A stretch of DNA of 64,000 nucleotides from Archivesica marissinica (lineage: Eukaryota; Mollusca; Bivalvia; Venerida; Vesicomyidae). Location: assembly GCA_014843695.1 (NCBI GenBank), contig CM026393.1, positions 8,187,449 to 8,251,448 on the forward strand, written 5' to 3'. The notes beneath the pieces are model-generated. The model ran no database searches and had not been told where the DNA came from. It worked only from the letters and a program-made list of their open reading frames with translations. Both the position numbers and the translations under genes were made by a program. Below are positions 10,729-21,140 of this stretch, one piece after another. Within the stretch, counting starts at the first letter, position 1. Each line of letters opens with the position of its first letter.

Positions 10729-12449
10729 TCTCTCTAGACATCTCTATCGCCCCTCTAGACATCTCTATCGCTCCTCTAGACATACACTATCGCCTCTCTA
10801 GACATACTCTATCGCCCCTCTAGACATCTCTATCGCCCCTCTAGACATACTCTATCGCCCCTCTAGGCATACACTATCGCCCCTCTAGACATCTCTATCG
10901 CCCCTCTAGACATACTCTATCGCCCCTCTAGACATACTCTATCGCCCCTCTAGACATACTCTATCGCCCCTCTAGACATCTCTATCGCCCCTCTAGACAT
11001 CTCTATCGCCCCTCTAGACATCTCTATCGCCCCTCTAGACATCTCTATCGCCCCTCTAGACATCTCTATCGCCCCTCTAGACATACTCTATCGCCCCTCT
11101 AGACATACTCTATCGCCCCTCTAGACATCTCTATCGCCCCTCTAGACATCTCTATCGCCCCTCTAGACATCTCTATCGCCCCTCTAGACATCTCTATCGC
11201 CCCTCTAGACATCTCTATCGCCCCTCTAGACATCTCTATCGCCCCTCTAGACATCTCTATCGCCCCTCTAGACATCTCTATCGCCCCTCTAGACATCTCT
11301 ATCGCCCCTCTAGACATCTCTATCGCCCCTCTAGACATACTCTATCGCCCCTCTAGACATACTCTATCGCCCCTCTAGACATCTCTATCGCCCCTCTAGA
11401 CATACTCTATCGCCCCTCTAGACATACTCTATCGCCCCTCTAGACATCTCTATCGCCCCTCTAGACATCTCTATCGCCCCTCTAGACATCTCTATCGCCC
11501 CTCTAGACATCTCTATCGCCCCTCTAGACATCTCTATCGCCCCTCTAGACATCTCTATCGCCCCTCTAGACATCTCTATCGCCCCTCTAGACATACTCTA
11601 TCGCCCCTATAGACATCTCTATCGCCCCTCTAGACATCTCTATCGCCCCTCTAGACATCTCTATCGCCCCTATAGACATCTCTATCGCCCCTCTAGACAT
11701 CTCTATCGCCCCTCTAGACATCTCTATCGCCCCTCTAGACATCTCTATCGCCCCTATAGACATCTCTATCGCCCCTATAGACATCTCTATCGCCCCTCTA
11801 GACATCTCTATCGCCCTCTAGACATCTCTATCGCCCCTCTAGACATCTCTATCGCCCCTCTAGACATCTCTATCGCCCCTCTAGACATCTCTATCGCCCC
11901 TCTAGACATCTCTATCGCCCCTCTAGACATACTCTATCGCCCCTCTAGACATACTCTATCGCCCCTCTAGACATACTCTATCGCCCCTCTAGACATACTC
12001 TATCGCCCCTCTAGACATCTCTATCGCCCCTCTAGACATCTCTATCGCCCCTCTAGACATCTCTATCGCCCCTCTAGACATCTCTATCGCCCCTCTAGAC
12101 ATCTCTATCGCCCCTCTAGACATCTCTATCGCCCCTCTAGACATCTCTATCCCCCTCTAGACATCTCTATCGCCCCTCTAGACATCTCTATCGCCCCTCT
12201 AGACATCTCTATCGCCCCTCTAGACATCTCTATCGCCCCTCTAGACATCTCTATCGCCCCTCTAGACATCTCTATCGCCCCTCTAGACATACTCTATCGC
12301 CCCTCTAGACATCTCTATCGCCCCTCTAGACATCTCTATCGCCCCTCTAGACATCTCTATCGCCCCTCTAGACATCTCTATCGCCCCTCTAGACATCTCT
12401 ATCGCCCCTCTAGACATCTCTATCGCCCCTCTAGATATCTCTATCGCCC
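10729..12449 (+). repeat. 21/22-bp tandem array, left arm
   Basis: About 80 units of CCCCTCTAGACATCTCTATC plus G. A 22-bp variant has CATACTCTATCG in place of CATCTCTATCG. Point variants such as CCTATAGACATC cluster near 11600-11800. Because 21 is a multiple of three, the minus strand stays open and reads MSRGAIE repeatedly, which is a period artefact. Its inverted partner is at 61829-64000. Confidence 0.98.
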
Positions 12450-12807
12450 ATGCCTCCCAAGAAGCAATGATTGTATGCCCGGGGGCCGAGAAAAAGGCAA
12501 GAACACCACAGAATCACTCTCATCTTCAACCTCATCCACGACTTACTGATACAGATGTTCCTGTGCGATCAAGGTCCACAACCTCCCACGTGTAACCATT
12601 CCAGTGAATCATCGGTTGCTTCAGCTTTGTCAGTTGTATCACCACATCCTTTCGCATGACCGGTGATAAGGGGAAGACGCTTTTCACGCATTGGCTGATG
12701 ATAAGAGAGCCAAGAAGAACCCCTGCAACATCATCATCGCCGAGGGAGAGCTGAAGCTGGAATCCATCCTTGACAACCCTTTTTGTGGAATGAAAGATTA
12801 CAGGTGT
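12450..12807 (+). pseudogene. Gene-fragment unit, left arm
   Basis: The unit links the 21-bp and 25-bp arrays. The frame containing ADDKRAKKNPCNIIIAEGEL and KLESILDNPFCGMKD has protein-like composition, but it is out of frame with the preceding MTGDKGKTLF, so the coding sequence is broken near 12690. The protein family is unrecognised. Partners are 1-350 (direct) and 61474-61815 (inverted). Further coding-like debris, perhaps of the same ancestral gene, lies beyond the 25-bp array at 14273-14372. Confidence 0.55.
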
Positions 12808-14272
12808 TCAATTCAATGCGTGACACCCACACGCAATTCAATGCGTGACACCCACACACAATTCAATGTTTGACACCCACACGCAATTCGATGCGTGACA
12901 CCGACACGCAATTCAATGTGTGACACCCACACACAATTCGATGCGTGACACCAACACGCAATTCAATGTTTGACACCCACACGCAATTCGATGCGTGACA
13001 CCCACACGCAATTCAATGTTTGACACCCACACGCAATTCAATGCGTGACACCCACACGCAATTCAATGCATGACACCCACACGCAATTCAATGCATGACA
13101 CCCACACACAATTCAATGCGTGACACCCACACATAATTCAATGCGTGACACCCACACGCAATTCAATGCGTGACACCCACACGCAATTCAATGCATGACA
13201 CCCACACGCAATTCAATGCGTGACACCCACACGCAATTCAATGCGTGACACCCACACGCAATTCAATGCGTGACACCCACACGCAATTCAATGCGTGACA
13301 CCCACACGCAATTCAATGCGTGACACCCACACGAATTCAATGCATGACACCCACACGCAATTCAATGCGTGACACCCACACGCAATTCAATGCGTGACAC
13401 CCACAAATCAATGCGTGACACCCACACGCAATTCAATGCGTGACACCCACACGCAATTCAATGCTGAACCCACACGCAATTCAATGTGACACCCACACGC
13501 AATTCAATGCGTGACACCCACACACAATTCGATGCGTGACACCAACACGCAATTCAATGTTTGACACCCACACGCAATTCGATGCGTGACACCCACACGC
13601 AATTCAATGTTTGACACCCACACGCAATTCAATGCGTGACACCCACACGCAATTCAATGCATGACACCCACACGCAATTCAATGCATGACACCCACACAC
13701 AATTCAATGCGTGACACCCACACATAATTCAATGCGTGACACCCACACGCAATTCAATGCTGACACCCACACGCAATTCGATGCGTGACACCCACACGCA
13801 ATTCAATGCGTGACACCCACACGCAATTCGATGCGTGACACCCACACGCAATTCAATGCGTGACACCCACACGCAATTCAATGCGTGACACCCACACGCA
13901 ATTCAATGCGTGACACCCACACGCAATTCAATGCGTGACACACACACGCAATTCAATGCGTGACACCCACACGCAATTCAATGCGTGACACCCACACGCA
14001 ATTCAATGCGTGACACCCACACGCAATTCAATGCGTGACACCCACACGCAATTCAATGCGTGACACCCACACGCAATTCAATGCGTGACACCCACACGCA
14101 ATTCAATGCGTGACACCCACACGCAATTCAATGCGTGACACCCACACGCAATTCAATGCATGACACCCACACGCAATTCAATGCGTGACACCCACACGCA
14201 ATTCAATGCATGACACCCACACGCAATTCAATGCGTGACACCCACACGCAATTCAATGCGTGACACCCACAC
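12808..14272 (+). repeat. 25-bp tandem array, left arm
   Basis: About 58 units with the core TGCGTGACACCCACACGCA plus ATTCAA. TGCGTG and CACGCA are exact inverted repeats around a 7-nt loop. Variants are GCATGACACC, GTTTGACACC, ACACACAATT and CGATGCG. The right-arm partner at 61074-61473 has only about 16 units. Confidence 0.98.
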
Positions 14273-14372
14273 ACGCCTTGGTAAGAAGCCAGGTCTGATT
14301 GAGAGGAAGGAGTGGATCATCTTCTTTGTCACGCAAGCGGCCTAAGGACCGGACAGCACCCACCTTCTGAAG
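14273..14372 (+). pseudogene. Decayed coding fragment between arrays, left arm
   Basis: One frame reads CLGKKPGLIERKEWIIFFVT before a stop. The right-arm counterpart, longer and less damaged, is at 60863-61072. The family is not identified. Confidence 0.45.
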
Positions 14373-16175
14373 AAGGCTAGGTTCCCCAGCAACAGGTTGC
14401 TGTACGATCAGATGTTGTAGAAGGCTGTCGACCAGTGTGTACGACCAGATGGATGATGACATGTGAAGAAGGCTAGGTTCACCAGCAACAGGTTGCTGTA
14501 CGACCAGATGTGTACGCGACCAGATGCTGTACGACCAATGGATGATGACATGTGAAGAAGGCTAGGTTCCCCAGCAACGGTAAAAAAAACCACACAGACC
14601 AGATGATGATGACATGTAAGAAGGCTATTCACCAGCAACAGGTGCTGTACGACCAGATGGATGATGACATGTGAAGAAGGCTAGGTTCACCAGCAACAGG
14701 TTGCTGTACGACCAGATGTTGTACGACCAGATGGATGATGACATGTGAAGAAGGCTAGGTTCACCAGCAACAGGTTGCTGTACGACCAGATGGATGATGA
14801 CATGTGAAGAAGGCTAGGTTCCCCAGCAACAGGTGGTTGTACGACCAGATGGATGATGACATATGAAGAAGGCTAGGTTCCCCAGCAACAGGTTGCTGTA
14901 CGACCAGATGAATGATGACATGTGAAGAAGGCTAGTTCACCAGCAACAGGTTGCTGTACGACCAGATGGATGATGACATATGAAGAAGGCTAGGTTCCCC
15001 AGCAACAGGTTGTTGTACGACCAGATGGATGATGACATGTGAAGAATGCTAGGTTCGCCAGCAACAGGTTGCTATACGACCAGATGGATAATGACATGTG
15101 AAGAAGGCTAGGTTCACCAGCAACGGTTGCTGTACGACCAGATGGATGGTGACATGTGAAGAAGGCTAGGTTCCCCAGCAACAGGTTGCCATGTTATACG
15201 ACCAGATGGATGATGACATGTGAAGAAGGCTAGGTTCACCAGCAACAGGTTGCTAATGCTGTACGACCAGATTGATGATGACATGTGCAGAAGGCTAGGA
15301 TCCCTAGCAACAGTTGCTCACATGTGTACGACCAGATGGATGATGACATGTGAAGAAGGCTAGGTTCACCAGCAACAGGTTGCTGTACGACAGATGCTGT
15401 ACGACCAGATTGATGATGACATGTGCAGAAGGCTAGGATCCCTAGCAACAGTTGCTTACGACAGATGTTGTACGACCAGATGGATGATGACATGTGAAGA
15501 AGGCTAGGTTCACCAGCAACAGGTTGCTGTACGACCAGATGGATGATGACATGTGAAGAAGGCTAGGTTCACCAGCAACAGGTTGCTGTACGACCAGATG
15601 GATGATGACATGTGAAGAAGGCTAGGTTCCCCAGCAACAGGTTGCTGTACGACCAGATGCTGTACGACCAGATGGATGATGACATGTGAAGAAGGCTAGG
15701 TTCACCAGCAACAGGTTGCTGTACGACCAGATGGATGATGACATGTGAAGCAGGCTAGGTTCCCTAGCAACAGGTTGCTATACGACCAGATGCTATACGA
15801 CCAGATGGATGATGACATGTTAAGAAGGCTAGGTTCCCCAGCAACAGGTTGCTGTACGACCAGATGGATGATGACATGTGAAGCAGGCTAGGTTTCCTAG
15901 CAACAGGTTACTATACGACCAGATGCTATACGACCAGATGGATGATGACATGTTAAGAAGGCTATGTTCCCCAGCAACAGGTTGCTATACGACCAGATGG
16001 ATGATAACATGTGAAGAAGGCTAGGTTCCCCAGCAACAGGTTGCTGTACGACCAGATGCTGTACGACCAGATGCTCTACGACCGGATGATGTACGACCAG
16101 ATGATGTACGACCAGATGATGTACGATTCTGTACGACCAGATGCTGTACGACCAGATGGATGATGACATGTTAAG
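14373..16175 (+). repeat. 59-bp tandem array, left arm
   Basis: Units carry TGTACGACCAGATGGATGAT, GACATGTGAAGAAGGCTAGG and the dyad CAGCAACAGGTTGCTG. Many units contain an additional 15-bp duplication of GCTGTACGACCAGAT, so lengths vary. Translations across it are period artefacts. The right partner is 59493-60862. Confidence 0.97.
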
Positions 16176-16738
16176 GTCCCCGTAACCTAGCAACCCCACA
16201 ACACAGCCACCTTCATCTAAATCCACTACTCACCAGTTCAGCACCGCTCTTCCGCTTAAGTTATAAGTACCACTGACCCCTAATCTGTACATGAAGTATA
16301 CATCAAATGATATGTAATTTACGTACATTTCTGTAGAGTGTAAAGTTCAGTTTATTAGTCCCCTACCGGTTTGGGGACTATAGGATTGCGTCTGTCCGTA
16401 TGTATGTCTATCGCACTTTCGTGTCTGAGCTGTAACTTTGTTATGCATGGGGGAGTTTTCAAATAACTACGCACACATGTTCGCCACGCCAATACGATGT
16501 GTCGCGTCCAAGACCCAAATCCCTATATCAAAGGTCGAGGTTAACCAACCAGAAGCTGGTCGTAGATGCCAAACTGCTGATTCGTGGTCTCTCCCAGACG
16601 CCAGGTATTCGTCTCCTTCATCTGCTACTGTTAGCTTGAATATGGCGCAGATCATATTGGTGGTGAAGAGCTACTTCCATCTTCTCTCGTCAGTGGCCCA
16701 CAATGAAGATGAGCTAGAAATGGGAGCATATAGATATA
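16176..16738. other. Spacer with a short hairpin near 16356
   Basis: Mostly unique sequence shared with the right arm. AGTCCCCTACCGGTTTGGGG followed by ACT (near 16356-16380) is an inverted repeat, AGTCCCC against GGGGACT, with a short loop. A 138-codon open frame starting at 16438 runs into the MITE at 16739 and has no family signature; I do not call it a gene. Confidence 0.5.
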
Positions 16739-16936
16739 CAGTCTACATCCGTTTTGTCAAATTCGGTTATGTCGAATTCTCCTGTTATCTCGAAGTCGAA
16801 TCAAAGTCCCGTTTCAGACACTATCTTTATACATATAACTGGCTCCGTTTATAATCGAATTTCGTTATGTCAAGCTTCGGTTATGTCGAAGTATTTTGGT
16901 CGGTCCAACGGAATTCGACATAGCGGATGTAGACTT
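16739..16936. mobile_element. Tigger/pogo-type MITE, left arm
   Basis: Terminal inverted repeats start with AGTCTACATCCG. The left end continues TTTTGTCAAATTCGG; the right end, read inward, continues CTATGTCGAATTCCG. The element is flanked by TA, the target of Tc1/mariner/pogo transposases. TTATGTCGAA recurs inside. At about 0.2 kb it has no transposase and would be mobilised in trans. The partner is at 58721-58922. Confidence 0.7.
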
Positions 16937-17227
16937 ATATATTTATACACACTTAAGAATACGCTAGTTGTATGCTAAGATGTATGTATACGTTGCAGAT
17001 AGGTCAGTCATGCTGCTCGACTTAGTGTATGCCACAGTGAAGTATCAGCATGCACATCATTTCAGCTAGAGTTTAGATTGCATTTTTAGTTTTCTTTTAT
17101 AAATCATCTTAGTTGCCTGCATGGCTGTTGTCTTATTCTTTTACTATGTAGCTTCTTATGTTCATCTTATGTCTTTTTTTATACTTTATTTATTGCAAAG
17201 CAAGTTTTAACAACTTATATTAATCAG
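16937..17227. other. Spacer, AT-rich
   Basis: No feature is recognised. The right-arm counterpart contains about 0.3 kb of additional sequence (58130-58445), so the arms differ structurally here. Confidence 0.5.
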
Positions 17228-17427
17228 TCTCGTTGGCTCGGATGAAAGCGTATATGTGGTCATTCATGTGGGAGGAAACCGGAGTACCCGGAGAAAACCC
17301 ACCTGTCCGATCTGGCGACCATCGTACCATCTCACATACTTCCCTGTCCGAGGATCGAACATGGGTCGCATTGGTGAGAAGCGAGCGCGCTAACAAAAAC
17401 CACTGCGCTAATCGGACAGTCTAATTT
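17228..17427 (-). mobile_element. tRNA-headed SINE, family 3, left arm
   Basis: The minus strand starts GACTGTCCGATTAGCGCAGT, with the A-box-like GATTAGCGCAGTGG and the B-box-like GTTCGATCC. The body carries GGGTTTTCTCCGGGTACTCC, a motif common in marine invertebrate SINEs. The copy is interrupted by a small insertion after CAGTGG. The right partner at 57985 is 3'-truncated. Confidence 0.75.
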
Positions 17428-17918
17428 TACTGTTCGACTAAATAAGCATGTTCTGTTTTAGCATACATAACGTGTCTAATTTAATTCAATTCTTTATTTC
17501 CCATAGCTGTTTAACTCTTGCTATGCATATATACACATGTTGTTATATAGTCGGTTATAAAAGCTCATCAGAGCTTATGTTATCATTTGTGATATGTCTT
17601 GCCGACTCAAAATCAAATTGATCTTATCTATACCGTAGTCAGCGTATGCTTAGCGTATTACCCGTACTCACACAATTGTAAGCATGTATTAAACTTTATT
17701 TCTGCTTTAGCGTTAGTGTTCTGGTTTCTCATGTATAGATTGAGGTGCAGCCATAGACTGGACATGTCAGTGGGTAGTGGTGATTGAGCCGGGGTCCAGC
17801 ATCAAATCCGCCGCTATATCGACAACTACAGGAATTACCGAAGTGTTTTCAAATTAAGTTGATATATTCTTGGTGACCGGCATCAGTAGCAGTAGTGTAA
17901 TGTGAAACATCAAATGAA
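17428..17918. other. Spacer, unique-looking
   Basis: Shared with 57499-57960 in the right arm. A 62-codon open frame at 17599 is identical in both arms simply because the DNA is duplicated; nothing else supports coding. Confidence 0.5.
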
Positions 17919-18346
17919 CTATTCTCTACATTACTAGTCTACAGGAATCCACTAGACCAGTATTAACTATTCTCTACATTACTAGTCTACAGGAATCCAC
18001 TAGACCAGTATTAACTATTCTCTACACTACTAGTCTACAGGAATCCACTAGACCAGTATTAACTATTCTCTACATTACTAGTCTACAGGAATCCACTAGA
18101 CCAGTATTAACTATTCTCTACATTACTAGTCTACAGGAATCCACTAGACCAGTATTAACTATTCTCTACATTACTAGTCTACAGGAATCCACTAGACCAG
18201 TATTAACTATTCTCTACACTACTAGTCTACAGGAATCCACTAGACCAGTATTAACTATTCTCTACACTACTAGTCTACAGGAATCCACTAGACCAGTATT
18301 AACTATTCTCTACACTACTAGTCTACAGGAATCCACTAGACCAGTA
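17919..18346 (+). repeat. 48-bp tandem array, left arm
   Basis: Nine units contain ATTCTCTACATTACTAGTCT, ACAGGAATCCACTAGACCAG and TATTAACT. An ATTAC/ACTAC variant alternates. GTCTA and TAGAC form a weak dyad. The right arm has only three units (57348-57495). Confidence 0.97.
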
Positions 18347-18371
18347 TTCACCCATTGCAAAATTAGAATCT

Positions 18372-18599
18372 TCTTGCGGATAAATTTATGTTATGTTATA
18401 TTTCGGGTTTTACGCCTGCATCAGCTAACCAGTACTTGGGTGCACCAACCTCCGTAAGAAACTGCCAACTTTTTCATATAAATGAGACAAGACCTGAGCG
18501 GGGCTCGAACCCGTGACCATCAGTGATGATAGGTTACAGTGGTATACAAGTCGGCGACCGTAACCACTCGACCACTGAGGCGGACATCTTGCGGATAAA
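18372..18599 (-). mobile_element. SINE family 1 with 13-bp target-site duplication
   Basis: The SINE body 18385-18586 lies between two exact copies of TCTTGCGGATAAA (18372-18384 and 18587-18599). The minus strand begins TGTCCGCCTCAGTGGTCGAG (A box) with B box GGGTTCGAGCCCC and ends GCAGGCGTAAAACCCGAAAT and an ATAAC tail. The same insertion with the same duplication is at 57096-57323, so it predates the split of the two copies. Confidence 0.9.
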
Positions 18600-18768
18600 G
18601 CAAGAATACATTGTATCTGATACGCTCACCTAGAGCTATGATGAGACATTATATTTCCACTCATTTGGTTGCATTGGAATGATGTGTCTATAATAAAGTT
18701 GTAAATGTACATCGACCTGGTCCCGTGACTGTGAGAAAAGCAAACCCTCATCCATTATGTGACAGATG
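18600..18768. other. Short spacer
   Basis: Unique sequence shared with 56937-57095; no feature is recognised. Confidence 0.5.
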
Positions 18769-19285
18769 ACCCTCGGAGACCACAACATCGTACGATGTCC
18801 TCCGGGTACCACAACATCGTACGATGGCCCTCGGAGACCACAGCATCGTACGATGGCCCTCGGATACCACAGCATCGTACGATGTCCTCCGGGTACCACA
18901 ACATCGTACGATGGCCCCCGGAGACCACAGCATTGTATGATGGCCCTCGGATACCACAGCATCGTACGATGTCCTCCGGGTACCACAACATCGTACGATG
19001 GCCCTCGGAGACCACAGCATCGTACGATGACCCTCGGATACCACAACATCGTACGATGGCCCTCGGAGACCACAGCATCGTACGATGGCCCTCGGACACC
19101 ACTATATCGTACGATGGCCCTCGGATATCACAACATCGCACGATGACCCTCGGATATCAAACCATCGTACGATGGCCCTCGGATATCACAACATCGCATG
19201 ATGGCCCTCGGAGACCACAGCATCGTACGATGGCCCTCGGACACCACTATATCGTACGATGGCCCTCGGATATCGCAACATTGAA
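18769..19285 (+). repeat. 29-bp tandem array, left arm
   Basis: About 18 units of CATCGTACGATGGCCCTCGG plus AGACCACAG. CATCGTACGATG is a perfect 12-bp palindrome. Unit types alternate (GGAGACCACAGCA, GGATACCACAACA, GGGTACCACAACA). The right arm has about 38 units. Confidence 0.97.
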
Positions 19286-19383
19286 CGGCTACGCGCAATT
19301 GACCTTTCTGCAAACGCTACTTAGGCACGCCCCCATAGTTATATGTACTCGCTGTAACCACGCGAGACAAGCTATCTAACAAA

Positions 19384-19650
19384 ATGGCGTCTAACGCAGA
19401 CCTGCATCGAGTTGATCTAGATAAAATTCCGTCGAATTTCTCGGTTTCATTTCACCCAGAAAAGAATATCTCGTTGAAAACAAGACAGCAAGGGTTTATG
19501 TTCTTCAGTGAATGTTATTTCTCTAAAGTACAGATATATTTAACGGACGAGGACGTGTTAAGTGTTCGTGGAAAATGCTTTCGCAGTCAACGGAAGAGTG
19601 AACAACCACATCGTGTCAACTTTGAGAAAAAATGCATTTTTCTGTCTTGA
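19384..19650 (+). CDS. Small ORF, possible N-terminal exon, left arm
   Basis: 88 codons begin MASNADLHRVDLDKIPSNFS and include FFSECYFSKVQIYL and VLSVRGKCFRSQRKSEQPHR. Composition is normal and non-repetitive. The VRGKCFRSQRKSEQPH stretch reminds me of N-terminal regions of multidomain proteins with SWIM or YqaJ-type domains that are common in molluscs; this is memory-based and untested. It converges with the THAP fragment at 19961-20128. The right-arm copy has a nonsense codon at residue 43. It may be an exon of a decayed gene. Confidence 0.4.
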   Translation: MASNADLHRVDLDKIPSNFSVSFHPEKNISLKTRQQGFMFFSECYFSKVQIYLTDEDVLSVRGKCFRSQRKSEQPHRVNFEKKCIFLS

Positions 19651-19960
19651 TAGACTCGACCCTATGCCTTCTAGAATACTTGAACATTAGACCCAACAAC
19701 TGAACACCAGTACGTTCACTGAGCTAATATGGGAATCCCACAGCTCTGCATATGCATGGGTACTATTACTACTATCTGGTCCCTAGTCCACCATCCACGA
19801 CAATATGTATGAACCACATGTATAATTTTAATCACCATTATACTCGCATATCTCTTGTGAACAGTAAATCTATAAATGCAGAATATATTTTTTGGAAATA
19901 TTTTATTATGTATAAATAAATTAATTTCAACTTACTTTTGTGCAAATATATCTGTTTGCA
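19651..19960. other. Spacer between small ORF and THAP fragment
   Basis: AT-rich and unique, shared with 55170-55460. No feature is recognised. Confidence 0.45.
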
Positions 19961-20128
19961 TTAACTTTGGATGTATTCAGCTGGTCGTCCACACAACTTA
20001 ACCCACCTTAGACATTTTTCAAGATTTGTCTTAGGTTTTGGAAATGGCACGAATTTAACGTCACCTATCAATCGATCTGGATATCTAGTATCACTGTCAC
20101 ACAGCCCGTAACTACATCTGTTCACCAT
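19961..20128 (-). pseudogene. THAP zinc-finger N-terminal exon fragment, left arm
   Basis: The ATG at 20128 opens a 55-residue frame with CSYGLC, then VKFVPFPKPKTNLEKCLRWV, then KLCGRPAEYIQS and a TAA. The Cys-pair, the FPK and the W..LC.R spacing match the first half of a THAP domain, a C2-CH DNA-binding zinc finger; the second Cys/His pair would be in another exon. A GT at AAAGTTAATG just before the stop could be a splice donor. Whether it is an exon of a live gene cannot be seen. The right-arm copy at 55002-55169 is nearly identical; a decayed relative lies at 20550-20702. Confidence 0.65.
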
Positions 20129-20549
20129 TGTCAATGACAGACAGCATTAATTAATTGCAATTAATTTGTAATTAATTAAAAAAAAAAAAATTCAGATCAC
20201 GATCACTCGTAGTCAGATTTGATTAAAATTTTACTAAATAACTCGTTTGTCTGACAGAACGATAAAACAATGACTCGGTGTAGTAATCAATACTATAATT
20301 ATGTGCACACATTTTATGATTGACCAATTAGCACAATCAGTGCTAAATTCCGATGTGCAATACTTTGATCTTGATCAGATCTGTATCGGGACATTGTAAG
20401 TATGCGGTCTCTGTGATGTACCTTTAGTCGGTAAGTTGTTGATTACTCCCAATAAACAGTGTGACACGCTTAAATTTGATTGCTATGTTTGCGAGGAAAG
20501 AATGACAGTATGGGGTCAGTCGGTGTTTTTATAGATGCATTGTTTTTAA
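20129..20549. other. Spacer; empty site for the right-arm LINE
   Basis: An AATTAATT-rich stretch and a 13-nt A run lie near 20150-20190. The sequence CACTCGTAGTCAG near 20205 is the uninterrupted counterpart of the site that holds a 2.2-kb LINE in the right arm. No gene is seen. Confidence 0.6.
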
Positions 20550-20702
20550 AGCAGCTGTCTGGCATTTTGTGGTTTATATACACACTTTTAGATTTGTCCA
20601 AGGATTTTGAAATGAGTTGAATTTAACGTCGATCACCAGGGTATCGACTAATTTAATACTATAACTAACTCACACACCAAAGCTACACATTTTCAACATC
20701 AT
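20550..20702 (-). pseudogene. Decayed second THAP-like copy, left arm
   Basis: The minus strand aligns by eye with the THAP fragment: TGTAGCTTTGGTGTGTGAG against TGTAGTTACGGGCTGTGTGA, then GACGTTAAATTCAACTCATT against GACGTTAAATTCGTGCCATT. It encodes VKFNSF and PWTNLK but carries several stops. It is an old duplicate about 0.6 kb from the better copy. Confidence 0.5.
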
Positions 20703-21026
20703 TGAAACAATTTTAAACCCGTATTTTCGATCAAATTCACGCCTTTTCAAATGTGTCTACTCGTTACTAGTTTGTCTAATATGCATTGTTTGTCTAACAA
20801 GATGGCGCGATAAACCGTTGCCGGGGGTGTGTGCGAATGGTGCGATGCGATTGGCTAATGCCAGCTGTCAATCAAAATCGACAGAAAGGTCAATTGGTTC
20901 TAAGATACTCCTCGATGCTATTGTCGCAGACCATCGTCCGCCCTGTGTGACCCGTTAACATAAGGAGTTGGGCATTAAGAAATGTTTCACGGTAGCGGTA
21001 ACATATCAGTATTACCTCAAGTAAGA
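20703..21026. other. Spacer
   Basis: Unique sequence shared with 51907-52231. AAAGGTCAATTG here also occurs at the far side of the small ORF (the complement near 19300), consistent with an old local duplication. No gene is seen. Confidence 0.45.
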
Positions 21027-21140
21027 GGCCTCCGTGGGCGTGTGGTTATAATCCTTGTGTTCCATATCGTCCTCACCGCTGTAGGTTCGAATCCCACTGC
21101 ATGTGTTTAGTTTTTCATTTGATGCAGCTATCCAGCCGCA
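21027..21140 (+). mobile_element. SINE family 4 head feeding into the 33-bp array, left arm
   Basis: GGCCTCCGTGGGCGTGTGG (degenerate A box) and GTAGGTTCGAATCCCACTG (B box), then TTTCATTTGATGCAGC. The layout parallels the SINE at 25659-25913 up to the point GGTCGGTGGTTCTA, where tandem amplification starts. It resembles a tRNA but is a SINE head, not a tRNA gene. Confidence 0.75.

Noticed and set aside
10729..12449. CRISPR-like array
   Set aside because: Units are contiguous with no unique spacers between them, and the genome is eukaryotic; all arrays here are plain tandem repeats.
16438..16854. 138-codon ORF (partner at 58805-59221)
   Set aside because: It runs into a MITE terminal repeat and its sequence is otherwise repeat-like; no protein family signature.
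18755..19379. Coding repeats in the 29-bp array
   Set aside because: Frames are open on both strands through the stop-free unit; the peptides (RTMALGYHNIV, VSEGHRTML) simply mirror the DNA period.
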